The notes: a model not told the origin generated them from the sequence alone. A DNA stretch of 64,000 nt from Imperialibacter sp. EC-SDR9 (GCF_902498805.1 NZ_LR701578.1:124001-188000); one strand, 5' to 3'. Positions 35,458 through 45,347 are shown, counted from the stretch's first letter. Made by a program: numbers and translations.

Positions 35458-36591
35458 ATGGCAACAGTAAACAGAAAAATTGGCATTCTAGGAGGTGGCC
35501 AGCTTGGGCGCATGCTCATACAGTCCGGCATCGATTTTAACATCCCTTTCAAAGTAATCGATCCTGACCCTTCAGCTCCCTGCAAAGACCTCGTAGACGG
35601 ATTTGTTAACGGCAATCTCAAAGACTTCGACACGATCTATCAGTTCGGTGAAGACTGTGATGTTGTTACCATAGAGATTGAACATGTAAACACCCAAGCG
35701 CTCAGAAAATTGGAAGAAGAGGGGAAAAAGGTTTTTCCTCAGCCCCATATTATTGAGTTGATACAGGACAAGCGACTTCAAAAGCAGTTTTATAAAAAGG
35801 AGGGAATTCCCACGGCAGAATTTGTGCTGACTAAAAATGCGGCCGATGTAGCCGCCCTTGCCAACTTCCTGCCAGCGGTAAACAAACTTGGAAGAGAAGG
35901 CTATGATGGCCGAGGTGTTCAGGTAATCAGGTCCGAAAAAGACCTGACCAAAGCATTTGACCAACCTGGTCTTTTGGAAAAGCTAATAGACTTTGAAAAA
36001 GAGCTTTCCGTAATTGTCGCCCGAAATGAGCAGGGTGAGATCAAAACCTTTCCCGTAGTGGAATTGGTTTATCATCCAGAGGCGAATCTCGTTGAGTTCC
36101 TGTTTTCGCCAGCCCAAATTTCAAGCGAAGTGGAACAGAAGGCCAGGGCCCTCGCCGAAAAAGTGATCACCAAACTTGGAATGGTTGGGCTGCTTGCTGT
36201 GGAGATGTTTCTTACCAAAGACGGCGAGATCCTCGTTAATGAAGTTGCCCCCCGGCCTCACAACAGCGGACACCAGACGATAGAGGCAAATATTACCTCC
36301 CAGTATGAGCAGCACTTGAGATCCATATTAGGATGGCCCCTGGGGAGCACCAGGGCCCACACTCCTGCAGCGATGGTCAATTTGCTGGGAGAAGAAGGCT
36401 TTCAGGGAGAGGCGGTTTATGAAGGTTTGGAGGAAGTTTTGCAAAAAGAGGGAGTACATCCTCACCTTTATGGCAAAAGGCTAACAAAGCCTTTCAGAAA
36501 AATGGGGCACGTGACTATTGTCAGTGAAAAGACTGAAGACCTGAAGGCCCTGGCTTATTGGGTAAAACATAAACTGAAAATAAAGGCATAA
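35458..36591 (+). CDS. purK: 5-(carboxyamino)imidazole ribonucleotide synthase
   Basis: 377 residues from the ATG at 35458, where [20 protein letters not shown] gives the expected N terminus; the longer open frame overlaps the upstream gene. PurK uses ATP and bicarbonate to make N5-CAIR from AIR. It is an ATP-grasp protein: [33 protein letters not shown] and [16 protein letters not shown]. purE follows after one base, so the two act in consecutive steps of purine synthesis. Confidence 0.96.
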   Translation: MATVNRKIGILGGGQLGRMLIQSGIDFNIPFKVIDPDPSAPCKDLVDGFVNGNLKDFDTIYQFGEDCDVVTIEIEHVNTQALRKLEEEGKKVFPQPHIIELIQDKRLQKQFYKKEGIPTAEFVLTKNAADVAALANFLPAVNKLGREGYDGRGVQVIRSEKDLTKAFDQPGLLEKLIDFEKELSVIVARNEQGEIKTFPVVELVYHPEANLVEFLFSPAQISSEVEQKARALAEKVITKLGMVGLLAVEMFLTKDGEILVNEVAPRPHNSGHQTIEANITSQYEQHLRSILGWPLGSTRAHTPAAMVNLLGEEGFQGEAVYEGLEEVLQKEGVHPHLYGKRLTKPFRKMGHVTIVSEKTEDLKALAYWVKHKLKIKA

Positions 36592-36592
36592 A

Positions 36593-37129
36593 ATGGCTGA
36601 AGATAAAAAACCAATAGTAGGTGTGATCATGGGTAGCCAGTCGGATCTAACTGTGATGCAGGAAGCTGCCGAAATACTCGAAGAGCTGGGTGTTGCCTGT
36701 GAAGTGACCATCGTTTCGGCACACAGAACACCCCACCGGATGATTTCTTATGCCGAAGATGCCAGGAAGCGAGGGCTGAAGGTAATCATAGCTGGGGCGG
36801 GCGGTGCGGCTCACTTACCCGGCATGGTCGCCTCCATCACCACCTTGCCGGTGATTGGGGTGCCGGTTAAATCCAGGAACTCTATTGACGGCTGGGACTC
36901 AATCCTTTCTATTCTACAAATGCCCGGCGGTATCCCGGTAGCGACTGTGGCACTAGACGGAGCCAAAAACGCTGGCATACTTGCAGCTGAGATCGTTTCT
37001 ACGTTTGATGACAAGGTTGCCCACGCCTTGCAGGCCCACAAAGACAAGCTCAAGTCGACAGTAGAGGAAAGCGCCACCAAGCTCGAAAGCCACGGGTGGA
37101 AGTCCGCACAAATAGGTTTCAAAAAATAG
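36593..37129 (+). CDS. purE: N5-carboxyaminoimidazole ribonucleotide mutase
   Basis: 178 residues. PurE converts N5-CAIR to CAIR. Family motifs are [16 protein letters not shown], the catalytic His in [23 protein letters not shown], and [18 protein letters not shown]. The protein is cytoplasmic and full length. It ends 15 bp before the convergent TerC-like gene. Confidence 0.97.
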   Translation: MAEDKKPIVGVIMGSQSDLTVMQEAAEILEELGVACEVTIVSAHRTPHRMISYAEDARKRGLKVIIAGAGGAAHLPGMVASITTLPVIGVPVKSRNSIDGWDSILSILQMPGGIPVATVALDGAKNAGILAAEIVSTFDDKVAHALQAHKDKLKSTVEESATKLESHGWKSAQIGFKK

Positions 37130-37143
37130 CTCAGCTACAACTG

Positions 37144-38127
37144 CTAGTTGTTTACCAATTCAGGTTTCTTCGGGAAGATAAGTGAGAGTATGATAGATCC
37201 TATCAACACTACCAAAATCATACTGAATGACCATATCACGGGAACGTGAATACTGAAAATGTCCACCAGCATCTTCGCTCCAATGAATATGAGGATGATC
37301 GCCAGGCCCTTCTGAAGCAAGTAGAACTTATCAAGCACGTTAGACAGCAGGAAGAACATCGCCCTTAGGCCCATCACGGCAAAGATATTGGATGTGTAGA
37401 TGATGAATGGGTTCTGAGTGATGGCAAAAGCCGCAGGAATAGAATCTACAGCAAAAATAAGATCCGTAGATTCTATTAGAATAATGACCAGAAAAAGAGG
37501 CGTAAATATAAGCTTACCTTGTTTGAAGATGACAAACCTGCCGCCCATGTCTCCTTTTGAGATGGGAAAGAACTTTCTGGCAAGTTGAATGAGGGGATTC
37601 TTCTCTGGCTCAATTTCCATGTCCTCATCATCCTTGAATATTTTAAGTCCAGAATAGACAAGAAAGACCCCGAAGACGTACAGAATCCAATGTGCTTTGC
37701 TAATCAAAAGCGCCCCGACGAAAATGAATATTGCCCGAAAAATAATGGCACCCAATATCCCCCAAAAAAGAATACCATGATAGTATTCATCCTTCACTTT
37801 GAAGTAGCGAAGGATAAGAAGAATAACAAATATGTTATCAATACTCAGTGCTTTCTCTGTGAGATATGCCGAGTAAAATTCCAGCATACTTTCATAGGGC
37901 GTAACGCCAGGCACAGGATTTTCATAGTAGAAATAGATGACCCCACCGAAAATAATAGAAACAACAACCCAAAAGAGCGACTGCTGAAGCGCATCCTTTT
38001 GGCTAATCTTTCCTGGTTTTTTGTGAAAGACACCTAAATCAAGAATTAAAAAAATGGTGATTACAATACCGAAAATGCCGTACAAGAGGTTTTCACTGTT
38101 GGCTAGCAGTTGATCAAGCATAAACAA
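37144..38127 (-). CDS. TerC/Alx-family membrane protein
   Basis: 327 residues with about nine membrane helices. Family motifs are EFYSAYLTEKALSIDNIFVILLI and LVIILIESTDLIFAVDSIPAAFAI, each with an acidic residue buried in the membrane, as expected for metal (manganese) export. Alx of E. coli and TerC relatives are implicated in Mn homeostasis and in loading metals onto secreted enzymes. It stands alone. A 6-bp hairpin (37137-37151) overlaps its stop and may end transcription from both sides. I see no recognisable yybP-ykoY riboswitch in the 298 bp upstream. Confidence 0.92.
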   Translation of the reverse strand: MFMLDQLLANSENLLYGIFGIVITIFLILDLGVFHKKPGKISQKDALQQSLFWVVVSIIFGGVIYFYYENPVPGVTPYESMLEFYSAYLTEKALSIDNIFVILLILRYFKVKDEYYHGILFWGILGAIIFRAIFIFVGALLISKAHWILYVFGVFLVYSGLKIFKDDEDMEIEPEKNPLIQLARKFFPISKGDMGGRFVIFKQGKLIFTPLFLVIILIESTDLIFAVDSIPAAFAITQNPFIIYTSNIFAVMGLRAMFFLLSNVLDKFYLLQKGLAIILIFIGAKMLVDIFSIHVPVIWSFSMILVVLIGSIILSLIFPKKPELVNN

Positions 38128-38425
38128 AAGGCGTTAGGACACAGGTCAAAAAAGGCATTGTAAACAAAATAATAGCTGCTGTTTTTTTCAAACGACCGGC
38201 AAATTAAACAAGAATTAGGCAATATAAAAAACGATGCTAGGAGTCACAAGAGTGGATTATATTGGAAATGTACAATTTAAAGACCCCACAAAATACGTAT
38301 AAATATCAGTAGGGTAGCTGACCTTATCGGAAATCCTATTTGAAGCAAACGAAATTGTTTGAATTAACTCATTTAATTTGATAATACTACGGTTTTTTTG
38401 TAAAATCATTGTATAAAAGAGCTGT
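38128..38425. other. Intergenic region without a gene
   Basis: This AT-rich stretch of 298 bp separates divergent genes (TerC-like protein and a small membrane protein). I find no open frame with coding character, no strong hairpin and no clear TTG-N19-TAnnTTTG promoter. It should contain the promoters of both genes but I cannot locate them. Confidence 0.6.
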
Positions 38426-38671
38426 ATGCTAGGTGGTTATACTTTAGATCTTATCCTTGTTGGGATTGCCTATCTGATACTCGTGTATCTGATGGTCACT
38501 CTTATGAAGAAGAGAAATAAAGATGTCGGCGGCCATGACGACGACGACGACGGAGGTATCACTGTCAAGGGGCCTCCGGAAATTGATCTTCCCCCTGGCG
38601 TTTGCCTGCCAGACGGCAACCCAAGACTAGTACTTATTGACGAAGAAGAGCGGGAAGAAATGCCTGTTTGA
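38426..38671 (+). CDS. Small membrane protein with acidic tail, unknown function
   Basis: 81 residues: one membrane helix at residues about 7-27 (LDLILVGIAYLILVYLMVTLM), a basic stop-transfer (KKRNK), then a cytoplasmic or exposed tail with DDDDD and a Pro-rich segment (GPPEIDLPPGVCLPDGNP), ending EEEREEMPV. I recognise no family. The stop is one base from the convergent Fur-family gene stop. Codon use is like the neighbours, so it is probably a real gene. Confidence 0.6.
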   Translation: MLGGYTLDLILVGIAYLILVYLMVTLMKKRNKDVGGHDDDDDGGITVKGPPEIDLPPGVCLPDGNPRLVLIDEEEREEMPV

Positions 38672-38672
38672 G

Positions 38673-39095
38673 TTATTGCTGACAGTCCTTACAGTAGCCC
38701 GTCACCAGCATGCTTACATCCATCAAAACATACCCTGCCGGTAGTTTTATTCCTGGAATGTCTGATTCGTCGAGGCAAGTTGTGAGCCCACACCGGATGC
38801 ATTTAAAGTGAACATGCTCATGCTTATGTAAGTCTTCGGAGCAGTCGGCATTGCACAAAGCATATTTCTGAGCTCCATTATCATCAAGTACTTTATGAAT
38901 CAAACCCTTGTCCACAAAGGTCTTTAACGTTCGGTAAACGGTCACCCTGTCGTAATGTTCGCTTACCCTGTCCTCAATATCGGCGTGGGACAAGGCAAAA
39001 TCGTGCTCATAGAATATAGCAAGTATATCCGTTCTGCATTGCGTGTTTCGCAGCCGGTGTTCTTTTAGTGTTTCTTTTAAAACTATTTCTGACAT
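38673..39095 (-). CDS. Fur-family transcriptional regulator
   Basis: 140 residues with a winged-helix domain (about residues 1-80; SHADIEDRVSEHYDRVTVYRTLKTFVDKGLIHKV is the recognition region in two parts) and a metal-binding dimerisation domain. The C-terminal part has HKHEHVHFKC with CIRC and CKDC, which fit the structural Zn site (two CxxC pairs) and a regulatory metal site. It could be Fur, Zur or PerR; Zur is attractive because the window holds a Fur-type palindrome at a probable zinc receptor promoter, but this is inference. Confidence 0.9.
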   Translation of the reverse strand: MSEIVLKETLKEHRLRNTQCRTDILAIFYEHDFALSHADIEDRVSEHYDRVTVYRTLKTFVDKGLIHKVLDDNGAQKYALCNADCSEDLHKHEHVHFKCIRCGLTTCLDESDIPGIKLPAGYVLMDVSMLVTGYCKDCQQ

Positions 39096-39183
39096 TCCTG
39101 TAAGCTACCGGGTGGATGTTGTACAGTAATTTTTGAACAATATACAAAGCTCCTGACTAGACTGAAAATGGTTTTCACTATCA

Positions 39184-40986
39184 TTAGGACACTTCGAGTT
39201 GCAGCTTAACAAGCTGACTGTATTTACCTTCCTCGTCAGTGGTCAGTTCGTCGTGAGTCCCTTCCTCAGTAATCTGCCCGTCGCCTATCACATAAATCCG
39301 ATCCACCTTTCTAATCGTAGCCAATCGGTGGGCAATGATGATCGTTGTGCGATCCTTCATGAGTTTCTCCAGGGCATCCTGCACCAGTCGTTCTGACTCC
39401 GCATCCAGCGAGCTGGTGGCTTCGTCAAGTATTAGAATCGAAGGGTTTTTCAAAATAGCCCTTGCGATAGCAATCCGCTGACGCTGGCCCCCGCTTAGCT
39501 TTATGCCCCGTTCGCCGACAATGGTATCAAATTGCTCGGGAAAGCTCAAAATAAAGTCCAGGGCGTTGGCCTGACGAGCCGCTTCTACCACCTCGTCTTC
39601 TGTAGCGTCGGGTTTACCGTAGCGAATATTCTCTAAAATAGTGCCGCCGAAAAGAATCACTTCCTGAGGCACAATACCGATGTGCTTCCGCAAAGCTGAA
39701 ATAGAATACGATTGGTTATCCTTTCCATCAATCAATATTTTTCCTGTATCTGGCTGATAAAACCTCATCAGTAGCTGAATGATTGTTGACTTACCCGCTC
39801 CACTTTGTCCTACCAGCGCCACCTTGCTGCCATGAGGCACGTGGAAGCTTATGCTCTTGAGCACTGGCATTTCTTTACGGGTAGGATAACTAAAGGTCAC
39901 ATTTTCGTAAGCAATCTCACCTTCTATATTGATCGATTCCTGCTCCTTGCTTTCGACCTCCTCAGTTTCCTCAAGAATTTCCAGAATGCGCTCCGACGCA
40001 CCAATTGCCTTCTGTATTTGACCAAACAGATCCCCGAGGCCAGCAATTGACCCACCAATGAAAGTGGTGTAGAGCACAAATGAAAGCAGATCACCAACCG
40101 TCAGCTCTCCGTTTTGCACGAGCGTGGCACCATACCACATCACGCCCACGATGCCCCCAAACAAGGCAAAAATCACAAAAGAGATAAAGCCTGCACGGTA
40201 GGTAGCGGTCTTTAAGGCTACCTTAACTACAGCCGACATTGAGGCTCGGTAACGTTTTATCTCATACTGTTCATTGGTAAAAGCCTTTACCGTGTGGACA
40301 GACTGGAGTGTCTCCTCAGCCACTACGCTGGCATTAGCCAGAGCGTCCTGGGTTTTTTTTGACATTTTTCGAATAAACCTTCCAAAGAACATTGCCGCCA
40401 GAATCAACACCGGGAATGTGGCCAGCATAAAAACGCTCAGCGACGGCATCGTGTAAAAAATCAGCCCAAGGCCAATGATCAAGATTGATGTTTGACGAAT
40501 CAGCTCGGCGAGCGTTACAGTAAACGTGTCCTGAATCATGGTCACATCCGAAGTGATTCTACTGATCAACTCTCCTGTTCTCTTGCTGTCGTAAAAGGTA
40601 ATGGGCAGCCTGATAAGCTTTTGATAAAGATGGGTTCTTATATCTGCGACTGTGCGCTCAGACACGGTTGCGAAGAAATACACCCGAAAAAATGAGACAA
40701 TGCTTTGCACCAGCAAAATCCCAATGAGTGCGAGGGCTATCGACGTGATGTCATTCAGCAACCAGGATCCCTTGCCGGAGGCAACATCGATAAGTTTGCC
40801 AGCCACATAAGGAAAGGACAGCAGTATGCCACTTGTAAAAAGCAATAAAACCAAGCCGACTATGAATCCAGTCTTATAGGGCAAAATAAATCTGAAAACA
40901 CCTAAAAGCTTTTTGAAATTATCTTTATTGAGTGGACGCTTCTCTTCTTTTTCAAGTGTGGAGAACCGTGAGTTACTTCTTGCCAT
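39184..40986 (-). CDS. ABC exporter (MsbA/lipid A exporter type)
   Basis: 600 residues: an exporter transmembrane domain with six helices (about 35-335) and an ATPase domain (about 355-597). Walker A VGQSGAGKST, Q-loop VPQEVILFGG, signature LSGGQRQR, Walker B with the canonical catalytic Glu (ILILDEATSSLD), and switch IAHRLAT are all intact, unlike the transporter at 11953. It should work as a homodimer. The substrate is likely lipid or a hydrophobic compound. The gene is alone, with 297 bp to the universal stress gene upstream. Confidence 0.9.
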   Translation of the reverse strand: MARSNSRFSTLEKEEKRPLNKDNFKKLLGVFRFILPYKTGFIVGLVLLLFTSGILLSFPYVAGKLIDVASGKGSWLLNDITSIALALIGILLVQSIVSFFRVYFFATVSERTVADIRTHLYQKLIRLPITFYDSKRTGELISRITSDVTMIQDTFTVTLAELIRQTSILIIGLGLIFYTMPSLSVFMLATFPVLILAAMFFGRFIRKMSKKTQDALANASVVAEETLQSVHTVKAFTNEQYEIKRYRASMSAVVKVALKTATYRAGFISFVIFALFGGIVGVMWYGATLVQNGELTVGDLLSFVLYTTFIGGSIAGLGDLFGQIQKAIGASERILEILEETEEVESKEQESINIEGEIAYENVTFSYPTRKEMPVLKSISFHVPHGSKVALVGQSGAGKSTIIQLLMRFYQPDTGKILIDGKDNQSYSISALRKHIGIVPQEVILFGGTILENIRYGKPDATEDEVVEAARQANALDFILSFPEQFDTIVGERGIKLSGGQRQRIAIARAILKNPSILILDEATSSLDAESERLVQDALEKLMKDRTTIIIAHRLATIRKVDRIYVIGDGQITEEGTHDELTTDEEGKYSQLVKLQLEVS

Positions 40987-41283
40987 CAGCTACTTATATC
41001 AAATAATATTCAAAAACCTTAAGTAATACATTGGGTACTAACAAAAAGTTTTGTTCGGTGCAAAGTTAAGAACCTAATCCCCGAATCGGGAGAGAAATCG
41101 AATGACAATTTTGATGGCCTGACGGAAATCATCAACGGCTCTTATAAAATTCATTGTAATTATCAGAAATATGACAAATATTCATGTTTGGATATTGTTC
41201 AGTTTGCCTACCCATTTCTGGGACAAGCTATTCTTGAGCCAAATATCCTTTTAATTCAAAAGTGCCATTATAATCAATCCGTC

Positions 41284-42201
41284 ATGTACCCACTTCACCG
41301 AATTCTTGTTTGTCTAGACTTGTCACCCATTGATCAGACTCTGATGGAGTATACGGCTCATCTTTGCAAAGCGCTTCCAGAAGCAAAAGTCTATTTTATT
41401 CACGTCTCCAAAAAACTCGAGATTCCTGAAGAGATTAAGAAAATGTTCCCGAACGTCACCGGGCCGGCGGATGAGGCGCTTGAAAAAGGAATCAATGATG
41501 AGGCCTCCAAGTATTTTGCGAATAAATGTGACACGCCTTATGAGGCAGTGGTGAAAGATGGCAACGAGACTGAACAGATTTTGAAATGGTCGCAGGTTAA
41601 GGAAATAGACCTGATTGTAATGGGGCTAAAAAAATCTTTGAAGGGTGCTGGCACCAATGCAGCAAAAATTACTGCCATCTGCCATGCGTCAGTGTTGTTT
41701 GTGCCTGAAAACGCTTCTTTCAAACTGGATAGGGTGCTGGTACCTGTCGATTTTTCCAAAAACTCTGCCATGGCAGTTGATCAGGCCATGGCCTTAAAAA
41801 AATTGGGAAATGTGGATGTCCTTCTTCAAAATGTATACAAGGTTCCCGTTGGCTATCACTACACTGGCAAACAGTATGTCGATTTTGCCATCATTATGAA
41901 GCACAATGCCGAAAAGCAGATGAAGACATTTTTAAGTGCATATCAAATCAACGAGGAGGATGTAACACAAGTTTTCAACCTTGATGAAGATGACAAGCCG
42001 GCTGATGTGATTTTTACGGAGGCCAAAGTGCAAGCCGCCGACATGATTATCCTCGGTTCGAAGGGGAGAACCATGGTCGCTGCCATGCTTATGGGAAGTG
42101 TCGCCGTTGAGCTCTTGCGTGTCAACAAAGAGATACCCTATATGATAGTGAAAGACAAAAAGGCAAACATGGGATTCATGCAAGCCTTCAAAAACCTCTA
42201 A
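41284..42201 (+). CDS. Universal stress protein with two Usp domains
   Basis: 305 residues from the ATG at 41284 (MYPLHRILVCLDLSP); the open frame from the TTG at 41188 adds no recognisable sequence. Two tandem Usp domains (about 3-143 and 150-295) are seen. The second has a complete nucleotide motif G-x2-G-x9-G-S (LGSKGRTMVAAMLMGSV); the first is degenerate at this site (MGLKKSLKGAGTNAAKI). Usp proteins bind ATP or other ligands in stress responses. It overlaps the convergent lipoprotein gene by 4 bp. Confidence 0.9.
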   Translation: MYPLHRILVCLDLSPIDQTLMEYTAHLCKALPEAKVYFIHVSKKLEIPEEIKKMFPNVTGPADEALEKGINDEASKYFANKCDTPYEAVVKDGNETEQILKWSQVKEIDLIVMGLKKSLKGAGTNAAKITAICHASVLFVPENASFKLDRVLVPVDFSKNSAMAVDQAMALKKLGNVDVLLQNVYKVPVGYHYTGKQYVDFAIIMKHNAEKQMKTFLSAYQINEEDVTQVFNLDEDDKPADVIFTEAKVQAADMIILGSKGRTMVAAMLMGSVAVELLRVNKEIPYMIVKDKKANMGFMQAFKNL

Positions 42202-42770
42202 TTGAGCGCTTTTGACTCAATTTGATAGTTTACTGTGTCCTTCATCAATATTTTTTGAAAGCCCTTGATGCTGTAGCTTTCCAAAGTGGACACCCCGTTT
42301 TGGGTAGCAAAGGTGGCAGACAGCTCACGACTGTTTTGGTACAATGCGTTTTCCTCTTCGAACCTGCCTGAAAAAGCGACCACATTCCCCTGACTATCAT
42401 ATTCAAGCTTCATCCACTGCACACCAGATTCAACCTCTGGCTTCTTTTTGTAAAGAACGCTGCTGCCATTAGCTAAATTAGCTTTTTCCTCACTGAATGC
42501 CCCAACCAGCACAGCTTTGTTGATGTCCATATTAATGAACATAGACAATTCCTTAGTCCATTCAAGGCTATCGAACTTCAGTGTCTTCGTCTCAGTGAGG
42601 CTGTCAATAGAGGCTGACTTTTCGAATGAAGTACCCACAATACGATCAGCCTGTGATGTGAACAAGCCAGCCACGTCAAAATAGGCTGTGATTTTTGTCG
42701 CTGAGGAGCTGCTTTCACAGCCACTCAGCGCCAGGCCCAACATTAATGAGCCGATAACAATATTCCTCAT
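42198..42770 (-). CDS. Lipoprotein of unknown function coupled to gpmI
   Basis: 190 residues with a signal peptide and lipobox (LGLALSGC, Cys at about residue 18), so it is an envelope lipoprotein. The mature part is beta-rich (VQWMKLEYDSQGNVVAFSGR; STLESYSIKGFQKI). I do not recognise the family. Its start overlaps the gpmI stop by 4 bp (ATGA), so it is translated together with a glycolytic enzyme. This coupling of an envelope lipoprotein to glycolysis is unexplained. Confidence 0.8.
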   Translation of the reverse strand: MRNIVIGSLMLGLALSGCESSSSATKITAYFDVAGLFTSQADRIVGTSFEKSASIDSLTETKTLKFDSLEWTKELSMFINMDINKAVLVGAFSEEKANLANGSSVLYKKKPEVESGVQWMKLEYDSQGNVVAFSGRFEEENALYQNSRELSATFATQNGVSTLESYSIKGFQKILMKDTVNYQIESKALN

Positions 42771-44287
42771 ATAAGTTCTTCGCCAGTCATTTCTGCTGGC
42801 TTTGGAATGCCAATCATCTTAAGAATCGTTGGTGCCAAATCTCCGAGTTTTCCGTCCTTAATCGGGCCACGATAGTCGTTGTCTACGAGAATACATGGCA
42901 CAGGGTTGGTGGTGTGGGCTGTATTGGGTGATCCATCTTCATTGATCATCATGTCGGAGTTGCCGTGGTCAGCAATGATAAATGTGCTGTAGCCATTTTC
43001 AAGGGCCACAGTCACAACAGCCTCGGCACAGCGGTCAACAGTCTCTACTGCTTTCACCGCTGCTTCAAACACACCGGTGTGGCCCACCATGTCGGGATTG
43101 GCGAAGTTGAGACAAACAAAGTCGGTTTCCTGCTTCTTTAGCTCCGGGATAATGGCATCACGAATGTCTTCAGCGCTCATTTCGGGCTTCAAATCGTAAG
43201 TTGCCACCTTTGGCGATGGGCAAAGGAGCCTTTTTTCTCCATCGAAAGGTTCCTCCCTTCCTCCTGAGAAAAAGAAAGTAACGTGGGGGTATTTCTCTGT
43301 TTCTGCTATTCTGATCTGCTTTTTGCCATGGGCTGCAAGCACTTCACCTATGGTGTTGGTAAGGTTGTCCTTATCGAACAGTACTTTCACGTCTTTGAAG
43401 GTGTCGTCGTAATTGGTCATGGTCACATAGTAGAGTAGCAATTTCTTCATGCCGTGCTCCGGAAAGTCTTTTTGAGTGAGCACCTCTGTAATCTCCCTTC
43501 CTCTGTCAGTACGGAAATTGAAGCACAAAACAACGTCTCCTTCTTCTATAACAGCCAGTGGCTGCCCAGCGGCGCCTGTATTGATGATCGGCTTGATGAA
43601 CTCGTCAGTAACATTTTCATCGTATGAGGCCTGCATTTCTTTCAAAACGTCGCCCGTCTTCTTACCCTCTCCTTTCACCATAGCATCGTAGGCCAGCTTC
43701 ACCCGCTCCCAACGCTTGTCTCTGTCCATAGCAAAATAGCGGCCAGTGATGCTTGCAATGGCTCCGGCCGTTTTCTTCATATGCGACTGAAGGTCTTTCA
43801 GAAAGCCAAGCCCCGATTTAGGGTCGCAGTCACGACCGTCAGTGAAGGCGTGCACAAATACTTTTTCCAGCCCTTTTTCATGGGCCAGTGAGCACAATCC
43901 CTTCAAATGCAGGATGTGTGAATGAACACCCCCATCAGAAACCAAGCCAATGAAGTGCACTTTTTTATTGTTCTTTTTGGCATAATCCAGTGCCTTGATT
44001 AGCTCCTCGTTATCACCAAGTGTGTTTTCTTCAACTGCCTTGTTGAGCTTTACCAAATCCTGGTACACTACTCTTCCGGCTCCGAGGTTCATATGGCCTA
44101 CTTCGCTGTTGCCCATTTGCCCGTCTGGCAAGCCAACGAACAGACCTGAGGCCTGAAGCTTGCTGTGCGGGTATTTTTTATAGAGTGAGTCTACGAATGG
44201 CGTATTTGCAGCGTCTACCGCAGACACTTTCGGGTTGGAAGCTATTCCCCAACCATCTAAAATCATCAGAATTACTTTCTTATTCAT
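42767..44287 (-). CDS. gpmI: 2,3-bisphosphoglycerate-independent phosphoglycerate mutase
   Basis: 506 residues, the usual length. It interconverts 3- and 2-phosphoglycerate in glycolysis and needs Mn2+. The catalytic Ser is in GQMGNSEVGHMNLGAG; metal-binding motifs are ILDGWG at the start, HAFTDGRDCDP, FNFRTDRGREIT, NFANPDMVGHTG and IIADHGNSDMM. An exact -7 box TATATTTG lies on the minus strand at 44293-44300, only 5 bp before the ATG, which suggests a leaderless or nearly leaderless transcript. Confidence 0.97.
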   Translation of the reverse strand: MNKKVILMILDGWGIASNPKVSAVDAANTPFVDSLYKKYPHSKLQASGLFVGLPDGQMGNSEVGHMNLGAGRVVYQDLVKLNKAVEENTLGDNEELIKALDYAKKNNKKVHFIGLVSDGGVHSHILHLKGLCSLAHEKGLEKVFVHAFTDGRDCDPKSGLGFLKDLQSHMKKTAGAIASITGRYFAMDRDKRWERVKLAYDAMVKGEGKKTGDVLKEMQASYDENVTDEFIKPIINTGAAGQPLAVIEEGDVVLCFNFRTDRGREITEVLTQKDFPEHGMKKLLLYYVTMTNYDDTFKDVKVLFDKDNLTNTIGEVLAAHGKKQIRIAETEKYPHVTFFFSGGREEPFDGEKRLLCPSPKVATYDLKPEMSAEDIRDAIIPELKKQETDFVCLNFANPDMVGHTGVFEAAVKAVETVDRCAEAVVTVALENGYSTFIIADHGNSDMMINEDGSPNTAHTTNPVPCILVDNDYRGPIKDGKLGDLAPTILKMIGIPKPAEMTGEELI

Positions 44288-44375
44288 GGAGGCAAATATA
44301 CGGCTGTCGTTTTTTCTTTTGTAACTCTGGCACGATTATGTTAGCTCCAAAGATTCGTTAACTTTATAATAAGCC

Positions 44376-44843
44376 ATGAAAACCCAAATCCCACTTATTC
44401 TTGCACTTGTCATTCAAGCGAGCATCTCCTTTGGTCAAAAACGGCATGAATTTCCCTTAAACTTTCAGGAAGCACAACTTCAAGCAACCGAAGCAAGAGA
44501 TCTGCTATTGAATAACCTTTCGATTGAAAGGCCAACAACCTTCCCTCAAAAGATAGAAAGGCGTAAGGGTTTTGCATTCTCAGGAAGAGTGAATCAAAAT
44601 GCGAACATCACCGTGAAAGTTAAAGCCAAAAGTAAGGCTTTTAGCGGTCTACTTAAACAGAAATTTATCGTCTATCTAAAGCAAGAAAAGGACTTCGGGC
44701 CGAAAAAAATAAAGCTATTTGAAGAAAGGAAATTTAATGATGCGGTACTCTATTCTTCAACTTTACAAGAAACTGAAAATCCTTCGGCAAGCCCTTTTGC
44801 CACAACTTTTGTAAAATATGAGTACTTTGGGATAACACAATAA
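44376..44843 (+). CDS. Small secreted protein of unknown function
   Basis: 155 residues with a signal peptide (about residues 1-20, ending SISFGQ). The mature protein is rich in Lys and Phe and includes NANITVKVKAKSKAFSGLL, LKQKFIVYLKQEKDF. I know no family. It is divergent from gpmI with 88 bp between the starts; transcribed towards the DUF4783 gene 109 bp downstream. Confidence 0.65.
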   Translation: MKTQIPLILALVIQASISFGQKRHEFPLNFQEAQLQATEARDLLLNNLSIERPTTFPQKIERRKGFAFSGRVNQNANITVKVKAKSKAFSGLLKQKFIVYLKQEKDFGPKKIKLFEERKFNDAVLYSSTLQETENPSASPFATTFVKYEYFGITQ

Positions 44844-44952
44844 AAATCAGTGCTCTTAATTCCAACCTACAATCATTGGGAAATAGAATTTATATTAAAT
44901 ATGACTAGTGTTGGCGCAATTTTTGTTGCTCACAACTGTTGAATTCAGAATC

Positions 44953-45339
44953 ATGAAACGGTTTACAATATTATTTCTTTTTACTGCTACCATGGCCTTT
45001 GGCCAAACACAAACGGAGGTAGTAGGCAATGTGAAAGCGGCTATTAAAGCTGGCTCTTCAAAAGAGCTTGTGCGCTATTTTAACGAAACTGTCTCGCTGA
45101 ATGTCGACGGCGAAAAGTCGAATTACAGTAAAACACAAGCCGAAATAATTATGAAGGATTTCTTCAAAGAAAACCCTCCTTCATCATTTGACTATATACA
45201 CCAGGGAAATTCGAAGGAAGGTTTGCTCTACACCATTGGTCAACTTTCGCACCCCAACGGAACCTACAGGGTTTACATGCTGCTGAAGTCGTTCAATGGC
45301 AAGTATCTGGTAGACACGCTTGACCTGACTAAGGAGTAG
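44953..45339 (+). CDS. DUF4783 secreted protein
   Basis: 128 residues from the ATG at 44953, chosen because it gives a signal peptide (MKRFTILFLFTATMAFGQ); the frame from the TTG at 44908 is not supported. The rest is an NTF2-like small fold with VVGNVKAAIKAGSSKELVRYF, MKDFFKENPPSSFDYIHQGN and GTYRVYMLLKSFNGKYLVDTLDL, matching the DUF4783 family of Bacteroidota. Function is unknown; it is periplasmic or secreted. Confidence 0.85.
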   Translation: MKRFTILFLFTATMAFGQTQTEVVGNVKAAIKAGSSKELVRYFNETVSLNVDGEKSNYSKTQAEIIMKDFFKENPPSSFDYIHQGNSKEGLLYTIGQLSHPNGTYRVYMLLKSFNGKYLVDTLDLTKE

Positions 45340-45347
45340 TCTCCAAA

